A DNA stretch of 64,000 nt from positions 280,758 through 344,757 of the forward strand of contig NW_005196020.1 of assembly GCF_000372725.1 (NCBI RefSeq). Reading direction: 5' to 3'. The position numbers and the translations under genes were made by a program. Shown here one piece after another: positions 21,271 to 30,130 of this stretch. Below the pieces are notes generated by a model. That model ran no database searches. It had not been told where the DNA came from and saw nothing but the letters and a program-made list of their open reading frames with translations. Source of the DNA: Emiliania huxleyi CCMP1516. Taxonomy: Eukaryota > Haptophyta > Isochrysidales > Noelaerhabdaceae. Every line of letters starts with the position of its first letter. Within the stretch, counting starts at the first letter, position 1.

Positions 21271-22702
21271 GCTAGGAGCCACGGTACGTGGAGAAGGAGA
21301 AGGGCGAGCAGAGGAGCGGGACGTGGTAGTGCGACTCGGCGTCGTCGATTCCGAAGCGGAGGGGAACCTACTCAGAAGAGGCGCGCGCCCCAGACGCTCC
21401 TTCCAGCGCTCCTGCCCCCCCCCCCCCCTCGCCGGCCACGGCAGGAGGGCGGGCACTCCCGTGCAATCTCGTGCACTCTCGCACACCTGCCCGAGGAAGG
21501 GCGTGCCACACGGCGCGAAGGTGGCGCCGGCGGCGGCGAAGTAGTCGCCCACGTGGAAGGTCCACTCGTACACGCCGCGCGCCATCGCCCCGTCCTTGAG
21601 GACGGGCCCGCCTGGTCGCAGCAGCGCATGCGTGACGACGCGCCGTCCCGGCCGCCTTCGCCCCGCTGCTAGCGGACAGCGCGCCGACGATGCGCCCATC
21701 CTCGTTGGTGAGGAATGAGCCAACCTCCGCCCACGAATCGCCACCGCCTGCGGGCGGGCGGGCGGAGGGGTAGCGGCCCGGCCGGCCCTGGGACGGCCTT
21801 CGCCACGCGCCATCGCCGACCGCCTCCCGGTCCGACTGCCGCGGCATGTGTGACTGCGTCTGTGGACTGCGTCTGTGCACCGCATGTCTTGCGGACCCGT
21901 GTGCGCGTTCCGCGCGCGCCGTTGGACGACTCGACCCGCCGCTTGAGCTCGATCCGCATGCCGGCGGCGGGACAGCCGCGCGCCGTATCGAGGACCTGGC
22001 CACACCACCATCCGTGAAGAAGGCGATTCACGCGGGGCAGCAGAGCCATGTGCCGTGTGGCGAGGACGTGGCAGGTGAGGAAGCCGGTTGGGTTCGGCCG
22101 CACGAGCTCGTTGAGCCGCATCCATGCGATCTTGTGCACCTGTGCCACCGCCTCTGCCAGCTCCGCCGCTGCCTGCGCGGCACGGGCGGGCGGGCGGGCG
22201 GGCGTTGAGAAGAGCTGCGCTGCAGTGTGGGCGACCGCTGGAGTTGGCCGCGGTCAGAGGATGCCGAGTTGGTGACGCGCCGCTCGAAGGCGGCGAAGAT
22301 GGTGGCCTTGTTGGCGTTGCGTACCGCGAGGATGAAGGGGAATCCGAAGCGGGCCGTGTACGCCTCGTTGAGCTTTGTGAAACGGGCGAGTTCATCGGCT
22401 GAGAGGGAGGAGAGGCCGGCGTGGCACTGCTCGGCGGTGCTCTCGCTCGTCAGCTCGCCCGCCAGCGCCGCCTTGCCTGCCAGGTCGGGGTGTGAACGCA
22501 GGAGGGCGAGCCGCTCTGCGTCAGTCGCCCCATCGACCGCCTCGCGCAGCGCAGAGGCGAGCGCAGCGAGCGAGGCAAAGGGCGCCGCAGCATGCGCGCG
22601 CTCGGCGACCCAGGGCGACTTCTCGTAGCAGCCGCCCAGCGCCGCGATGAACTCGGAGGAGGGGATTGTAGAGATCTGAGCTACCTCGAGGAGCGGCGAC
22701 AT
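21271..22702 (-). CDS. fused OHCU decarboxylase / 5-hydroxyisourate hydrolase
   Basis: ATG 22702. The first domain is a UraD-type 2-oxo-4-hydroxy-4-carboxy-5-ureidoimidazoline decarboxylase ([62 protein letters not shown]; the motif His is in SHPD). After introns comes a transthyretin-like HIU hydrolase: [46 protein letters not shown], then [19 protein letters not shown], ending in the diagnostic YRGS before TAG at 21273-21271. The two domains catalyse successive steps from urate to S-allantoin, and the domain order matches plant allantoin synthase. At least four introns split the second half; exact borders are not resolved. Purine nitrogen salvage, possibly peroxisomal, is the likely role. 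Confidence 0.85.
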
Positions 22703-22909
22703 GGGTTCGGGCCTTTCGGCAAGGGGAGAGCGGCGTCGCACACGCGAAGGGGGTCCAACAAGATCACGATCTGCCGCTGCCTTTTGCCGAAGAAGAAGAA
22801 GAACAAGCGGGAGGTAAAAAGAAAACGTGGGGCACGATTGCACGGCGCTGGCCAGCCCGTGCCCGGGCCGGTATTCCGTTGCTATTTCACGTGCGTCCAA
22901 CGCACACGC

Positions 22910-23742
22910 ATGCTGCTCCGCCTCCTCCTCCTCAGCCTGCTCCTCGCGTGCGCGTGCGCGGTGAGCTTCACGCTGCAGCCGGAGCAAGAGCAGTGCATAT
23001 CCGAGCTGCTCATGCCCAAAGCGATCCTGACCGGCGAGTGGAGCTTTGGGCCTGCAAAGGAAAATGCCACCACGGAAAATGCAACGCTCGCATCGATGCG
23101 GGTGATCTCGCCGGCAGCGGGCACGCCTACGCTCTTCGAGTCCACCGACGCCGCGGGCCACTTCTCCGTCACCGCGACTGAGAACGGAGAGCACCGGGTG
23201 TGTGTCGTCGCGAGGGCTGCGGCGGTACAGGCGTCGCTCGTCGCAAAGACGGCGCTCGAGGTTGCGGACCACGACCTGGCCGCCAAGCGCGAGCACGTCG
23301 AGGCGCTCGAGCAGGAGATTGAGAAGATGGAGAACCTGGCACGCCACGTCCACGGGGAGATGCTGACGATGCGGCGGAGAGCGGAGGAGGCGGAGGCGCG
23401 CGTGTAGCCGAGAGGCAGCGCATCGCCAGCGCTCGCCTCGTTCAACACGCGCCTTGTTGGACCGCTCGCACCACCACCTCCACCACCGCCTCCGTCCCCG
23501 CCGCCCCCTTCTCCACGTTTCCGCTGCCGCCGCTTCCGCCGCCACCCAGCCTCCCACGCCCTCGCAGTCACCCGCGCTCCCACGCCTCCACCGCCGCAAC
23601 CTCCGTCTCCCAGGCGCTCGACGCGTCCACACGCGGCCGGCTCGTGTGGGTGGAGGTTGCGATGATGTGCACGCTGCTAGTGATGGGGCTGTGGCAGATC
23701 AACTACCTCAAGGCCTTCTTCCAGGCCAAGAAGATCCTCTAG
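22910..23742 (+). CDS. p24/TMED family cargo receptor
   Basis: Exons 22910-23401 and 23614-23742 (GT-AG intron) give 206 residues, the normal p24 length. A signal peptide (MLLRLLLLSLLLACACAV) leads into a GOLD domain with the two conserved Cys (EQEQCISELL and EHRVCVVARA). A coiled coil follows (HVEALEQEIEKMENLARHVH), then one membrane segment (VEVAMMCTLLVMGLWQINYL) and a cytosolic tail with FF and a KK dilysine signal (KAFFQAKKIL). It would cycle between ER and Golgi in COPI/COPII vesicles, the same pathway as the COPA gene nearby. The start lies about 200 bases from the divergent urate-pathway gene. Confidence 0.9.
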
Positions 23743-24225
23743 CACCTGGACTGGCCCTAGCTGTCGGGGTCGGTAGATGCGCGCTAGGGCGCGCGCGTGC
23801 GGCGGGGCACGAACCCGTACGCATGCACATACGCTCGTCGGGCTCGCGAGCGAGCCTAGCGGCTAGCGCGCCCGGGCTCACACCGCACACTGTTGTCCGC
23901 CCAGACTATCACGCGCGGGAGGTTGCTTCGAATCCGGCGGAGCCGCAAAATATGCGACACCGCCCGTTGTTTCTTAGCGCATGTGGCGCGCGTACGTAAT
24001 GTCCCACTTCCCCGGAGAGAAAAGCGCTAAACCAGCCGCCCTGCCTGCTGCCAGCCCGGCCGCTCTCGCAGCCCAGAGATGAGGCGCCCTAGAGACGCGG
24101 TGAGAGTGAACGCGACTCGCGAGCGCAAAGGGAAGAACAGAAGAAAGAGGGCACACACACGCGCGCGCTGCGTGGTGCGCAATGGTACTTTCTGTAGGAG
24201 ATTGCACAAGCACTAAGCAGTTTAC
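23743..24225. other. gene-free convergent spacer
   Basis: It lies between the p24 stop and the stop of the minus-strand basic protein. A tRNA-like TTCGAAT loop near 23927 was examined and rejected. Direct copies of GGGCCGCTCGAG(C/T) overlap the right edge (about 24230-24265). Nothing else is seen. Confidence 0.5.
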
Positions 24226-24555
24226 TCAGGGCCGCTCGAGCTGCATCAGGGCCGCTCGAGCCGCAGCGACATGCTCCTCTGTCGCTTTCGCACTTTCCGT
24301 CTCACCAGCTGCTCGCTGCCTCTCGGCCAATTTGCTCAGCAGGCGAATTCTTTTAACGCTTGCCGTCTCGCGCTGCGCCGCAACTGCCACCGCCGCCGCC
24401 TCGCCCTGGGCCCGCAGTCGCTCGCCCTTTTTAGGTTTGGGTTTTATGGGCCGTGAGCTCCTCCGGGACTTGAGATGGAGCGTGCTGTGCTTGCTGCCGG
24501 CAATCGCCTTCGGACCGGTTCTTCGCTTTTTGACGCCGCGAGCCTCCACCTCCAT
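24226..24555 (-). CDS. small basic coiled-coil hypothetical protein
   Basis: ATG 24555 gives 109 residues. The first half is strongly basic (VEARGVKKRRTGPKAIAGSK, SRRSSRPIKPKPKKGERLRA). The second half is an Ala/Glu/Arg helix (RIRLLSKLAERQRAAGETES). That composition suggests a nucleolar, ribosome-associated or chromatin protein, but no family is recognised. The start is supported by the recurring sense motif TAAAATTCTTTT 24 bases upstream. Confidence 0.5.
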   Translation of the reverse strand: MEVEARGVKKRRTGPKAIAGSKHSTLHLKSRRSSRPIKPKPKKGERLRAQGEAAAVAVAAQRETASVKRIRLLSKLAERQRAAGETESAKATEEHVAAARAALMQLERP

Positions 24556-26821
24556 GTACGTGCCCTTTGCTGCCCGGAAAAAGAATTTTATAACGGGCAC
24601 TAACCGGAAAAAGAAGTTTTTCGTCGCTTGAAAATCGTCCTTGCAAAATCCTGCTCGTGCAGGTGGGGACCTTGTGCCCCCCCCCCCATCCCTCGTTGAG
24701 GTTTGTTTTCTTTCTCTTTCTGGACACGAGACTAGTACAGGCCAGCGCATGTCAGTCGCGCTGCATGCATGGTGCATGCAGCTCGCGGCGGCGGATGAGT
24801 GAGATCGCGACCGAGCTCTGGCTCTCGCCACGGCGCCGGACCCGGAGGACGCCGCCGCGTCGCATAGAGACTCCCTTGCGTTACATGTAAGCCGTTACTA
24901 CATGCCTCCCGTGTCCGTAGCCTGGCGTTACTTAGTGCCCCGTCCGTGCCGCGTCCTGTGCCCCCGATGGGAAGCCGCTTCGTCGGCACCTGGACGTGTC
25001 GCGATGAACTGCCGAAAAGCACCTTTTGCGGCTATTGCTCAAAACCTCGGGAGACAAGGCCTACATAGTATGACTGCATCCATGCGCCTGGTGCATGAGG
25101 GCTGCGGGCCGAGACATATCACGGTCGGTGGCGCCGGTGATGGCCTCCGGAATGCCCTCGCAATCGCCTCGGATGGGGTCCACCGGAGACAATCTCGAGC
25201 CCTCTCCGTGGCATCACCAGCCGGTGTGAGCTTGCAGACCCAAGGTAAGTGCGGTCTGGGACGGCTCAGACGTGCTACTGATGGGCCTGGGCCACAGGAG
25301 AGCGACAGAGAAGGCGAGGTGGTGAGCTGAGAGGCTGGAGCGTCCGCGTGTGACCTTGTCGCGATGCAAGTGCCAAAAAGGTAAAAGCGCGATTTCCTGC
25401 TCCCAGCTCACCACTCGCCTTCTCTGTCGCTCTCCGACACCCTGAGCCCTCTACGCCCTCCGACACCCACAGTCGCGCTCCGCACGCCTTCGAGGTCAGC
25501 CGCGGCCGAGCGACGATCGGCTCGCCTCCGATCGCTGGGCGCGGTCACTCTCCGGCCCTTCACCCGCCTGCCGATCACCTGTCCGCCTCGCCGCGCGCGG
25601 GCCGCTCGCCTGCTCGCCACCGCCGCCGCGCGTCCCCGCGCCGCCACGGTTCCCTGCAGCCTGCACCTGACTGCGCGAGCTGCGCAGACAGCGCGCTCTG
25701 GCAGACAGAGCAGCGGCCGCCCAGGCGGTCGCTGCTCCGCCCCGTCCGAATCCGTCCGCCCGCGCGTGCTGCTGCCGCCGCCGCCGCCGCTCCACCCGGT
25801 GCCCGTGTGTCGTGAGAGTTGCTTTGTGTATGTGTATGGCGTATGTGTGTGGACTTATGTGATATGTCACACTTGAGCCTCTATCTATGATAGTAGACCG
25901 GTACTCGGGTTTGGATGGTAGCGGGGGGCCCCGCCGGAGGCTGCTTACTGATTCTCTCTTTTTTTATCCCCTTTTTCAGTCCCTTTTCCTCGGTCCCTTT
26001 TCCTTGGAGCTTGGAGCTTGGTCCCTTTTCCAAACTTCGTAGGGTTGTGGCATTGGGGGCGAGCCAAAATCGCCCCTAACGGGGCGGGGTCGAAAAACGC
26101 AGTTTGGGGGGCTGGGGAGGTCATACTAGTTATGGGCACCTCGAATTTATGTATTCACAGCGTTTCGCCGTGAACACATACTATCGCCGACTCCGAGTTT
26201 GCCGCCCGCTCCAGCGGATCCGTTGGGGACGGGTGGGTGGCCATTGTGCTCCTCGAGACCTCCGCTGCTGGGCACGAACGGCTCCGGCCTTCGGCGTGCG
26301 TGTGGCCGTGCCGTCGCGTGCGGCTGTCGGGTGCCGGTTCGGCGTGCGTGTGGCCGTGCCGTCGCGTGCGGTTGTCGGGTGCCGAGTTTGTGGTGTACGA
26401 GTGAGCGATAGCAGCCTCCGCGGCAGAATAGATAGTGTGAGCCGTGAGGGTTGGGGCACGCCCCGATTGGGACCAGGTTTTGGAGATAAAAGTGCCACTT
26501 CACAGTGGAGCGCCTCAGAGGGTCTGGCTGGCCTGACCATGTACATACATTGGAGTGTGCGGTAGAGCTCACGGGGCTACATCTCGGCGCTCCAGATCGC
26601 AACCTCCGGGGGAATAGCGTCACAGGAGGATGACGAACCATACTCTACAGACTCCAAGCAGTGCATCTCCCAGCACGCGCCTAGCTTGACTCCACTCTAG
26701 CTTGATTGTTCGTATTGAAAAAGCTGTCGAACGCAGCGAAGAGCGGTTAAATGATATTGCAAAATAGCAACAATCTCAGCACAGTAAATGATAGTACTGA
26801 AGTTGGTCCCACCCTAAGAAA
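24556..26821. other. repeat-rich gene-free stretch
   Basis: No gene is supported over 2.2 kb. It contains a 51-base block at 24917-24967 that recurs with changes at 62358-62407, and a block at 25619-25750 that recurs at 62758-62890. Both pairs are in the same order and strand, so this looks like a dispersed repeat family. Repeated CCCTTTTCC blocks lie at 25970-26035. The palindromic arms GAGCAGCG/CGCTGCTC mark 25707-25734. Confidence 0.55.
26286..26390. repeat. two-copy 49-base direct repeat
   Basis: A unit starting TTCGGCGTGCGTGTGGCCGT and ending GTCGGGTGCCG occurs twice head to tail with one clear base difference near the end (CGGCTG versus CGGTTG). It lies in a gene-free area. Confidence 0.8.
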
Positions 26822-27584
26822 TTATTGTACGATGTCGGTCACATTTGTCTCGCACGTACTCAAACGGCACACTTTCACATAATTATTGTTGTCCGCGCTT
26901 CCGCCATTGCTAGGAGTATTCCAATACGCCTGGAATTTGTTGACCTGTATCTGAAAGATGCAGCCAGGCGGAGCATGGTTTGCGTTTACGTTTCTCAACG
27001 TCGTGACATACTCCGGCCCCAAACATTTCGTCACGGCCTCCTCGCCAGCCGCCTCGCACTCAGCCTCAGTAGGCGCGTCATTAGGGCAGTGGAGGGTATT
27101 TTGTGAAAGCAGCCGCCACGGCGGTGGCGACGACGGCGGTGGCGACGGAGGTGGCGGCGACGGTGGTGGTGGTGATGGCGGCGGTGCCGGAGGCGGCGGC
27201 GTGGGAGGCGGAGAGGGCGACAGCGACGGCGGCGGCGGCGAGGGCGGCGGAGGGGCCGGCGGCGGCGGTGCTGGAGGCGGCGGCGTGGGAGGGGGTGGGG
27301 CTGGCGGCGGTGTGGAGGGCGGAGGAACCGGGGGCGGCGAGGGCGACAGCGACGGCGGCGGCGGCGAGGGCGGCGGAGGGGCAGGCGGCGGCGGTGCCGG
27401 AGGCGGCGGCGTGGGAGGGGGCGGGGCTGGCGGCGGCGTGGAGGGAATTGGGGGCGGTGAGGGAGACAGCGACGGCGGCGGCGGCGAGGGCGGCGGAGGG
27501 GCAGGCGGCGGCGGTGCCGGAGGCGGCGGCGTGGGCGGCGGCGGGGCTGGCGGCGGCGTGGAGTGGTCGATTTCTAAATTTTAG
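26822..27584 (-). CDS. Pro-rich secreted/cell-surface protein, 5' end missing
   Basis: One frame runs from an in-frame TAA near 27584 to the stop at 26822. It starts with about 150 residues of PPPPSPPPPSLSPSPPP-type repeats, as in hydroxyproline-rich surface proteins. A Cys-containing domain of about 85 residues follows: TLHCPNDAPTEAECEAAGEE, TKCLGPEYV, APPGCIFQI, AYWNTPSNGG and VKVCRLSTCETN. The order GC-x(n)-YWN-x(n)-VC looks like a domain that recurs in secreted haptophyte proteins (from memory, not checked). No start codon or signal peptide is present. The frame is cut exactly where AT-rich inverted-repeat sequence begins, so the 5' part is either in an upstream exon or was lost to the adjoining element. 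Confidence 0.55.
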
Positions 27585-27605
27585 AAAGGAGCTACCTATC
27601 TGGCT

Positions 27606-28259
27606 CACCGCATTCCTGCCCCCACCCAGTTCCCAGAATGCGAAAGGGGCGCGCCCACACCGATCGCGACACGGGTCTCGCGCGCCAACCCTGGACATTT
27701 GACACTATACTTGCCCGCTCATACACGACTGAGAGAAAAAATACACGACTCGATGCGTGCGTAAACCCATACCAACGAAGAACATCGTCCATGCAACGCG
27801 CGTTTGGCCGGCAGCAGGCACCTCCAGACAGGCCCGCGAGCGGCGCCAGCCGGCAAGGCCCGATGGTGGGCATCGCGCGGCTACTGTCGACGCAGCCGCC
27901 ATCTACGATGGATTCCCGCGTCGGTGCGCGACCTGCGACGCCAGCGCGCATGCGACAGCCGCGCGCGTCAGGCCAGCTGGGCGACTCGGAGTGCCGAGCT
28001 CGGCAGCGCAAGCCGATACGCCGAGCTGAAGAGATGAGCGCGCGCGCGAGCAGCGCACTAGCAGACATCGTCGACGAAGCCGACTGGACGGCGGAATTCG
28101 CCTCGAGCAGCGCGCGAGGTCGTCACAGCAGCCCGCAAGCCAGCGGTGACGACCGGCGCGGCGTGGAGGACCATTCGAACGAGGCGCGGCAGCGACCATA
28201 TTTGGTCGTGTCGCGTCCGGGCCGGATTCTGGGAACTGGGTGGGGGCAGGAATGCGGTG
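27606..28259. mobile_element. 654-bp element with perfect 34-bp terminal inverted repeats
   Basis: 27606-27639 and 28226-28259 are exact reverse complements over 34 bases (outer end CACCGCATTCCTG, inner end CCCAGAAT). CGCGACACG recurs just inside both ends in inverted orientation. Outside, AT-rich sequence extends the symmetry imperfectly (ATTTCTAAA and AAGGAG on both sides). A 22-base direct repeat with three differences (TTTTAGAAANNAGCTACCTA) flanks the whole at 27579 and 28276. No short exact target duplication was found. The interior has an open frame of 213 codons (27638-28279) with no recognised domain, so it is probably a nonautonomous DNA element. Confidence 0.75.
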
Positions 28260-28290
28260 GATTTCACCTCTCCTTTTAGAAATTAGCTAC

Positions 28291-28985
28291 CTACCCTCCA
28301 GAACCCGATTTCAATCCCTTGGATCTGTACTGTACCTTCTTGATGAGCCCGACGATCATGCGTGTCGCGTATGCTTTCACGCCCCGCGCCCAGTAGCAGA
28401 GCCCACCGAGCAGCCCGTGCCGAGGGTGGAGGAGGTAGCCATGCTCGCCCGTGCGCGGCTCGGGCCTTAGGGGACCCCTAGGCTTAAAAGGGTGGGCCCT
28501 GGGGCGCCTGCGGCTTAAACGGCTTAAAACTTGCCATGGCAAGTTTTAAGAGCTGCTGGGCCGCCAATTCCTTAAACGGTCTTAAACGCTTAAACGGTGC
28601 GGGAGAGCTCCCGAGGTCGATGGTCCGGGAGGCTCCCGGTAGACACGCCGGAGGCCGGGAAGCCGGCTACAGTCAGCTAGCACGCGTCCCCTATGCGAGT
28701 ATGGCTCCTGCCAGTGCACCAGACTTACAGATGTGTCTTCAGAGGCGGGTTTGTGCCTAACAACGGCAGTATTGGAGAAAACGGCGCGGAACCCAGCGAC
28801 GCGTGCCGGCGAGGCCGATTTTCTTAAACGGTCTTAAAAGAGGGACCCCCCGTGCCTGCAATCTCTTAAATGGCAAGTTAAGCCCCCAAACCTCCTCGTT
28901 TCTTAAAAGGTCTTAAAAAATCCGGCCCTCAGAACCCTAGGGGTCCCCTAAGGCTCGGGCGCGGCCGCCGCCGAGCCGATCTTGA
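28291..28985 (-). pseudogene. open reading frame split by the element at 28465-28953
   Basis: Reading the minus strand, the left flank of the element encodes PRTGEHGYLLHPRHGLLGGL, then CYWARGVKAYATRMIVGLIK, with a stop near 28291. The right flank encodes ALKIGSAAAAPE in the same phase once the element and one target copy are removed. The inserted allele would therefore break this frame unless the insertion is spliced out. The product is unknown. A TAA lies just upstream of the right part, so more exons would be needed for a full gene. Confidence 0.45.
28465..28953. mobile_element. 489-bp MITE-like element with 18-bp TIRs and 6-bp target duplication
   Basis: The ends are exact 18-bp inverted repeats (CCTTAGGGGACCCCTAGG at 28465-28482; reverse complement at 28936-28953). 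They are flanked by an exact 6-bp direct repeat, CTCGGG, at 28459-28464 and 28954-28959. Inside, CTTAAA-type hexamers recur about a dozen times near both ends, and a perfect 28-bp palindrome is centred on CCATGG near 28530. No coding capacity is seen. This is the pattern of a nonautonomous cut-and-paste element with subterminal repeats. Confidence 0.85.
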
Positions 28986-29005
28986 GCGCCGGTTACGCAC
29001 GCGCG

Positions 29006-29545
29006 TCATCTCGCGCCGGTGGTCGGCGAGGTCCCACTCGCCCGCGCCATGCTCCCGGCCCGCCCATGCACTGGCCCATCCTCGTCGACGGTCGCCTCCG
29101 TGCGCTGCCTCTTCGGCTCGAGCACGCTGCGCAGCCTCTCCACCTCCTCCTCTGCAGCCTCGTGCGCCCGCTGCGCGATAAGCGCGGCCGCGTTCGCTTC
29201 CTTTGCGCGCGCCTTGGCCGACTCGAGCTGCATCATCATGGCCTCGAGGATAGTCGGATCGACGCCAGTAGAAGAGCCGGCAGCAGACGGCTGCTCCACA
29301 GCTGACTGCGCAGCCAACACCGCCTCGATGCAGCGAGCGTGTTCGCTCTGGATATTCTCAGCGAGCTTCTCGGCCGCCACGATGTAGTCGGGCACCGCAG
29401 CTGAGTCGTCGGCAGATTTCCTGTTGAGGCCGACGATGCCGATCTTCTCGCTGGCTTTCGCATGCGACGCTCGGCACCACAAGTTGCAGCGGACGCAGCC
29501 GGTGCCGCCGTTGTGCGACGTGTCGATGCGTGCAGGCGGCTTCAC
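29006..29545 (-). CDS. hypothetical coiled-coil protein with Cys cluster
   Basis: A frame of about 180 residues with non-random composition. The N-terminal part has a Cys/His cluster (CVRCNLWCRASHAKASEKIG) that may bind zinc. It is followed by DDSAAVPDYIVAAEKLAENI and a long Ala/Glu coiled coil (AKARAKEANAAALIAQRAHE). The C-terminus is basic, then acidic. The frame is open only from a GTG at 29545, so a 5' exon is likely. It stops 53 bases from the MITE-like element. No family is recognised; the CxxC-helix opening recalls DNA-binding regulators, which is only a guess. Confidence 0.45.
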   Translation of the reverse strand: MKPPARIDTSHNGGTGCVRCNLWCRASHAKASEKIGIVGLNRKSADDSAAVPDYIVAAEKLAENIQSEHARCIEAVLAAQSAVEQPSAAGSSTGVDPTILEAMMMQLESAKARAKEANAAALIAQRAHEAAEEEVERLRSVLEPKRQRTEATVDEDGPVHGRAGSMARASGTSPTTGAR

Positions 29546-30130
29546 GTGACAAGGCCCAACCGTGGGTCCCGCAGCACCCCAAGACTCGCCCGAAACACGC
29601 CGCCGACGTACATGGAGGTTCTAGCGTCCCCTCACGACCGTAAATAAATAAATAAATAAAACGGACACCACTCTACTGTGAGATGGGTAAAAAGGAACAG
29701 GCCCCCGCCCTTGCGATCTTTGTGCCAGGGTTCTTTGTGGGTGGTGGTCGGCGACTAGCCCGGGGTCGTCCTCCCGATGGGGGACTAGCACTAGCCGTCT
29801 TCCACATGGTCCCTCGGGTCCCTGCTGCTCCTAATCTCTTCGTACATCCTCCTGCTGATCTCCGCAAAGTCCTGCTCCCTCCCTCGTCTCACCCTGCGCG
29901 TCTGCTCCGCCTCACCGTCTTCTGCCCTGCGTCGTCTGGCGACGGGTCCTCCATAGTCGGTCGACGTCGCCGCCCTCCTCGTGCCTCTTCCCCGTTACAC
30001 GACCGTTGCACGATGATATATAATCATCAATTTTCAGACCTCGTATTAACGCCGAGTTGACGCGACCGCCGTTCGTTTCTCGCCGAGAGAAGCCCAAAAC
30101 TGGACAGCTCGTCTTTATTAACGCACTAGA
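29546..30130. other. gene-free stretch with AAATAAAACGGACACC repeat
   Basis: No gene is supported. 29640-29750 begins with (AAAT)n and AAAACGGACACC, followed by GAGATG and CTTTGTGCCAGGGTTC. The same order of words occurs at 17958-18030, so this is probably a dispersed repeat or a shared 3'-flank module. Confidence 0.45.

Noticed and set aside
23862-23947. tRNA-like sequence with a TTCGAAT loop and weak acceptor pairing (CGGCTAG with GGAGCCG)
   Set aside because: The T-stem has a C-C mismatch and two wobbles, the acceptor matches only 5 of 7, and no D-arm or anticodon arm can be drawn.
26822-27698. Ala-rich frames across the GGCGGCGG tract as separate genes on either strand
   Set aside because: Only the minus-strand PPPSPPPP frame continues into a Cys-containing domain, so the Ala and Gly frames are shadows.
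27638-28279. 213-codon frame inside the perfect-TIR element as a transposase gene
   Set aside because: No DDE/D motif or DNA-binding domain is visible and it runs into the terminal repeat; kept only as a note in the element.
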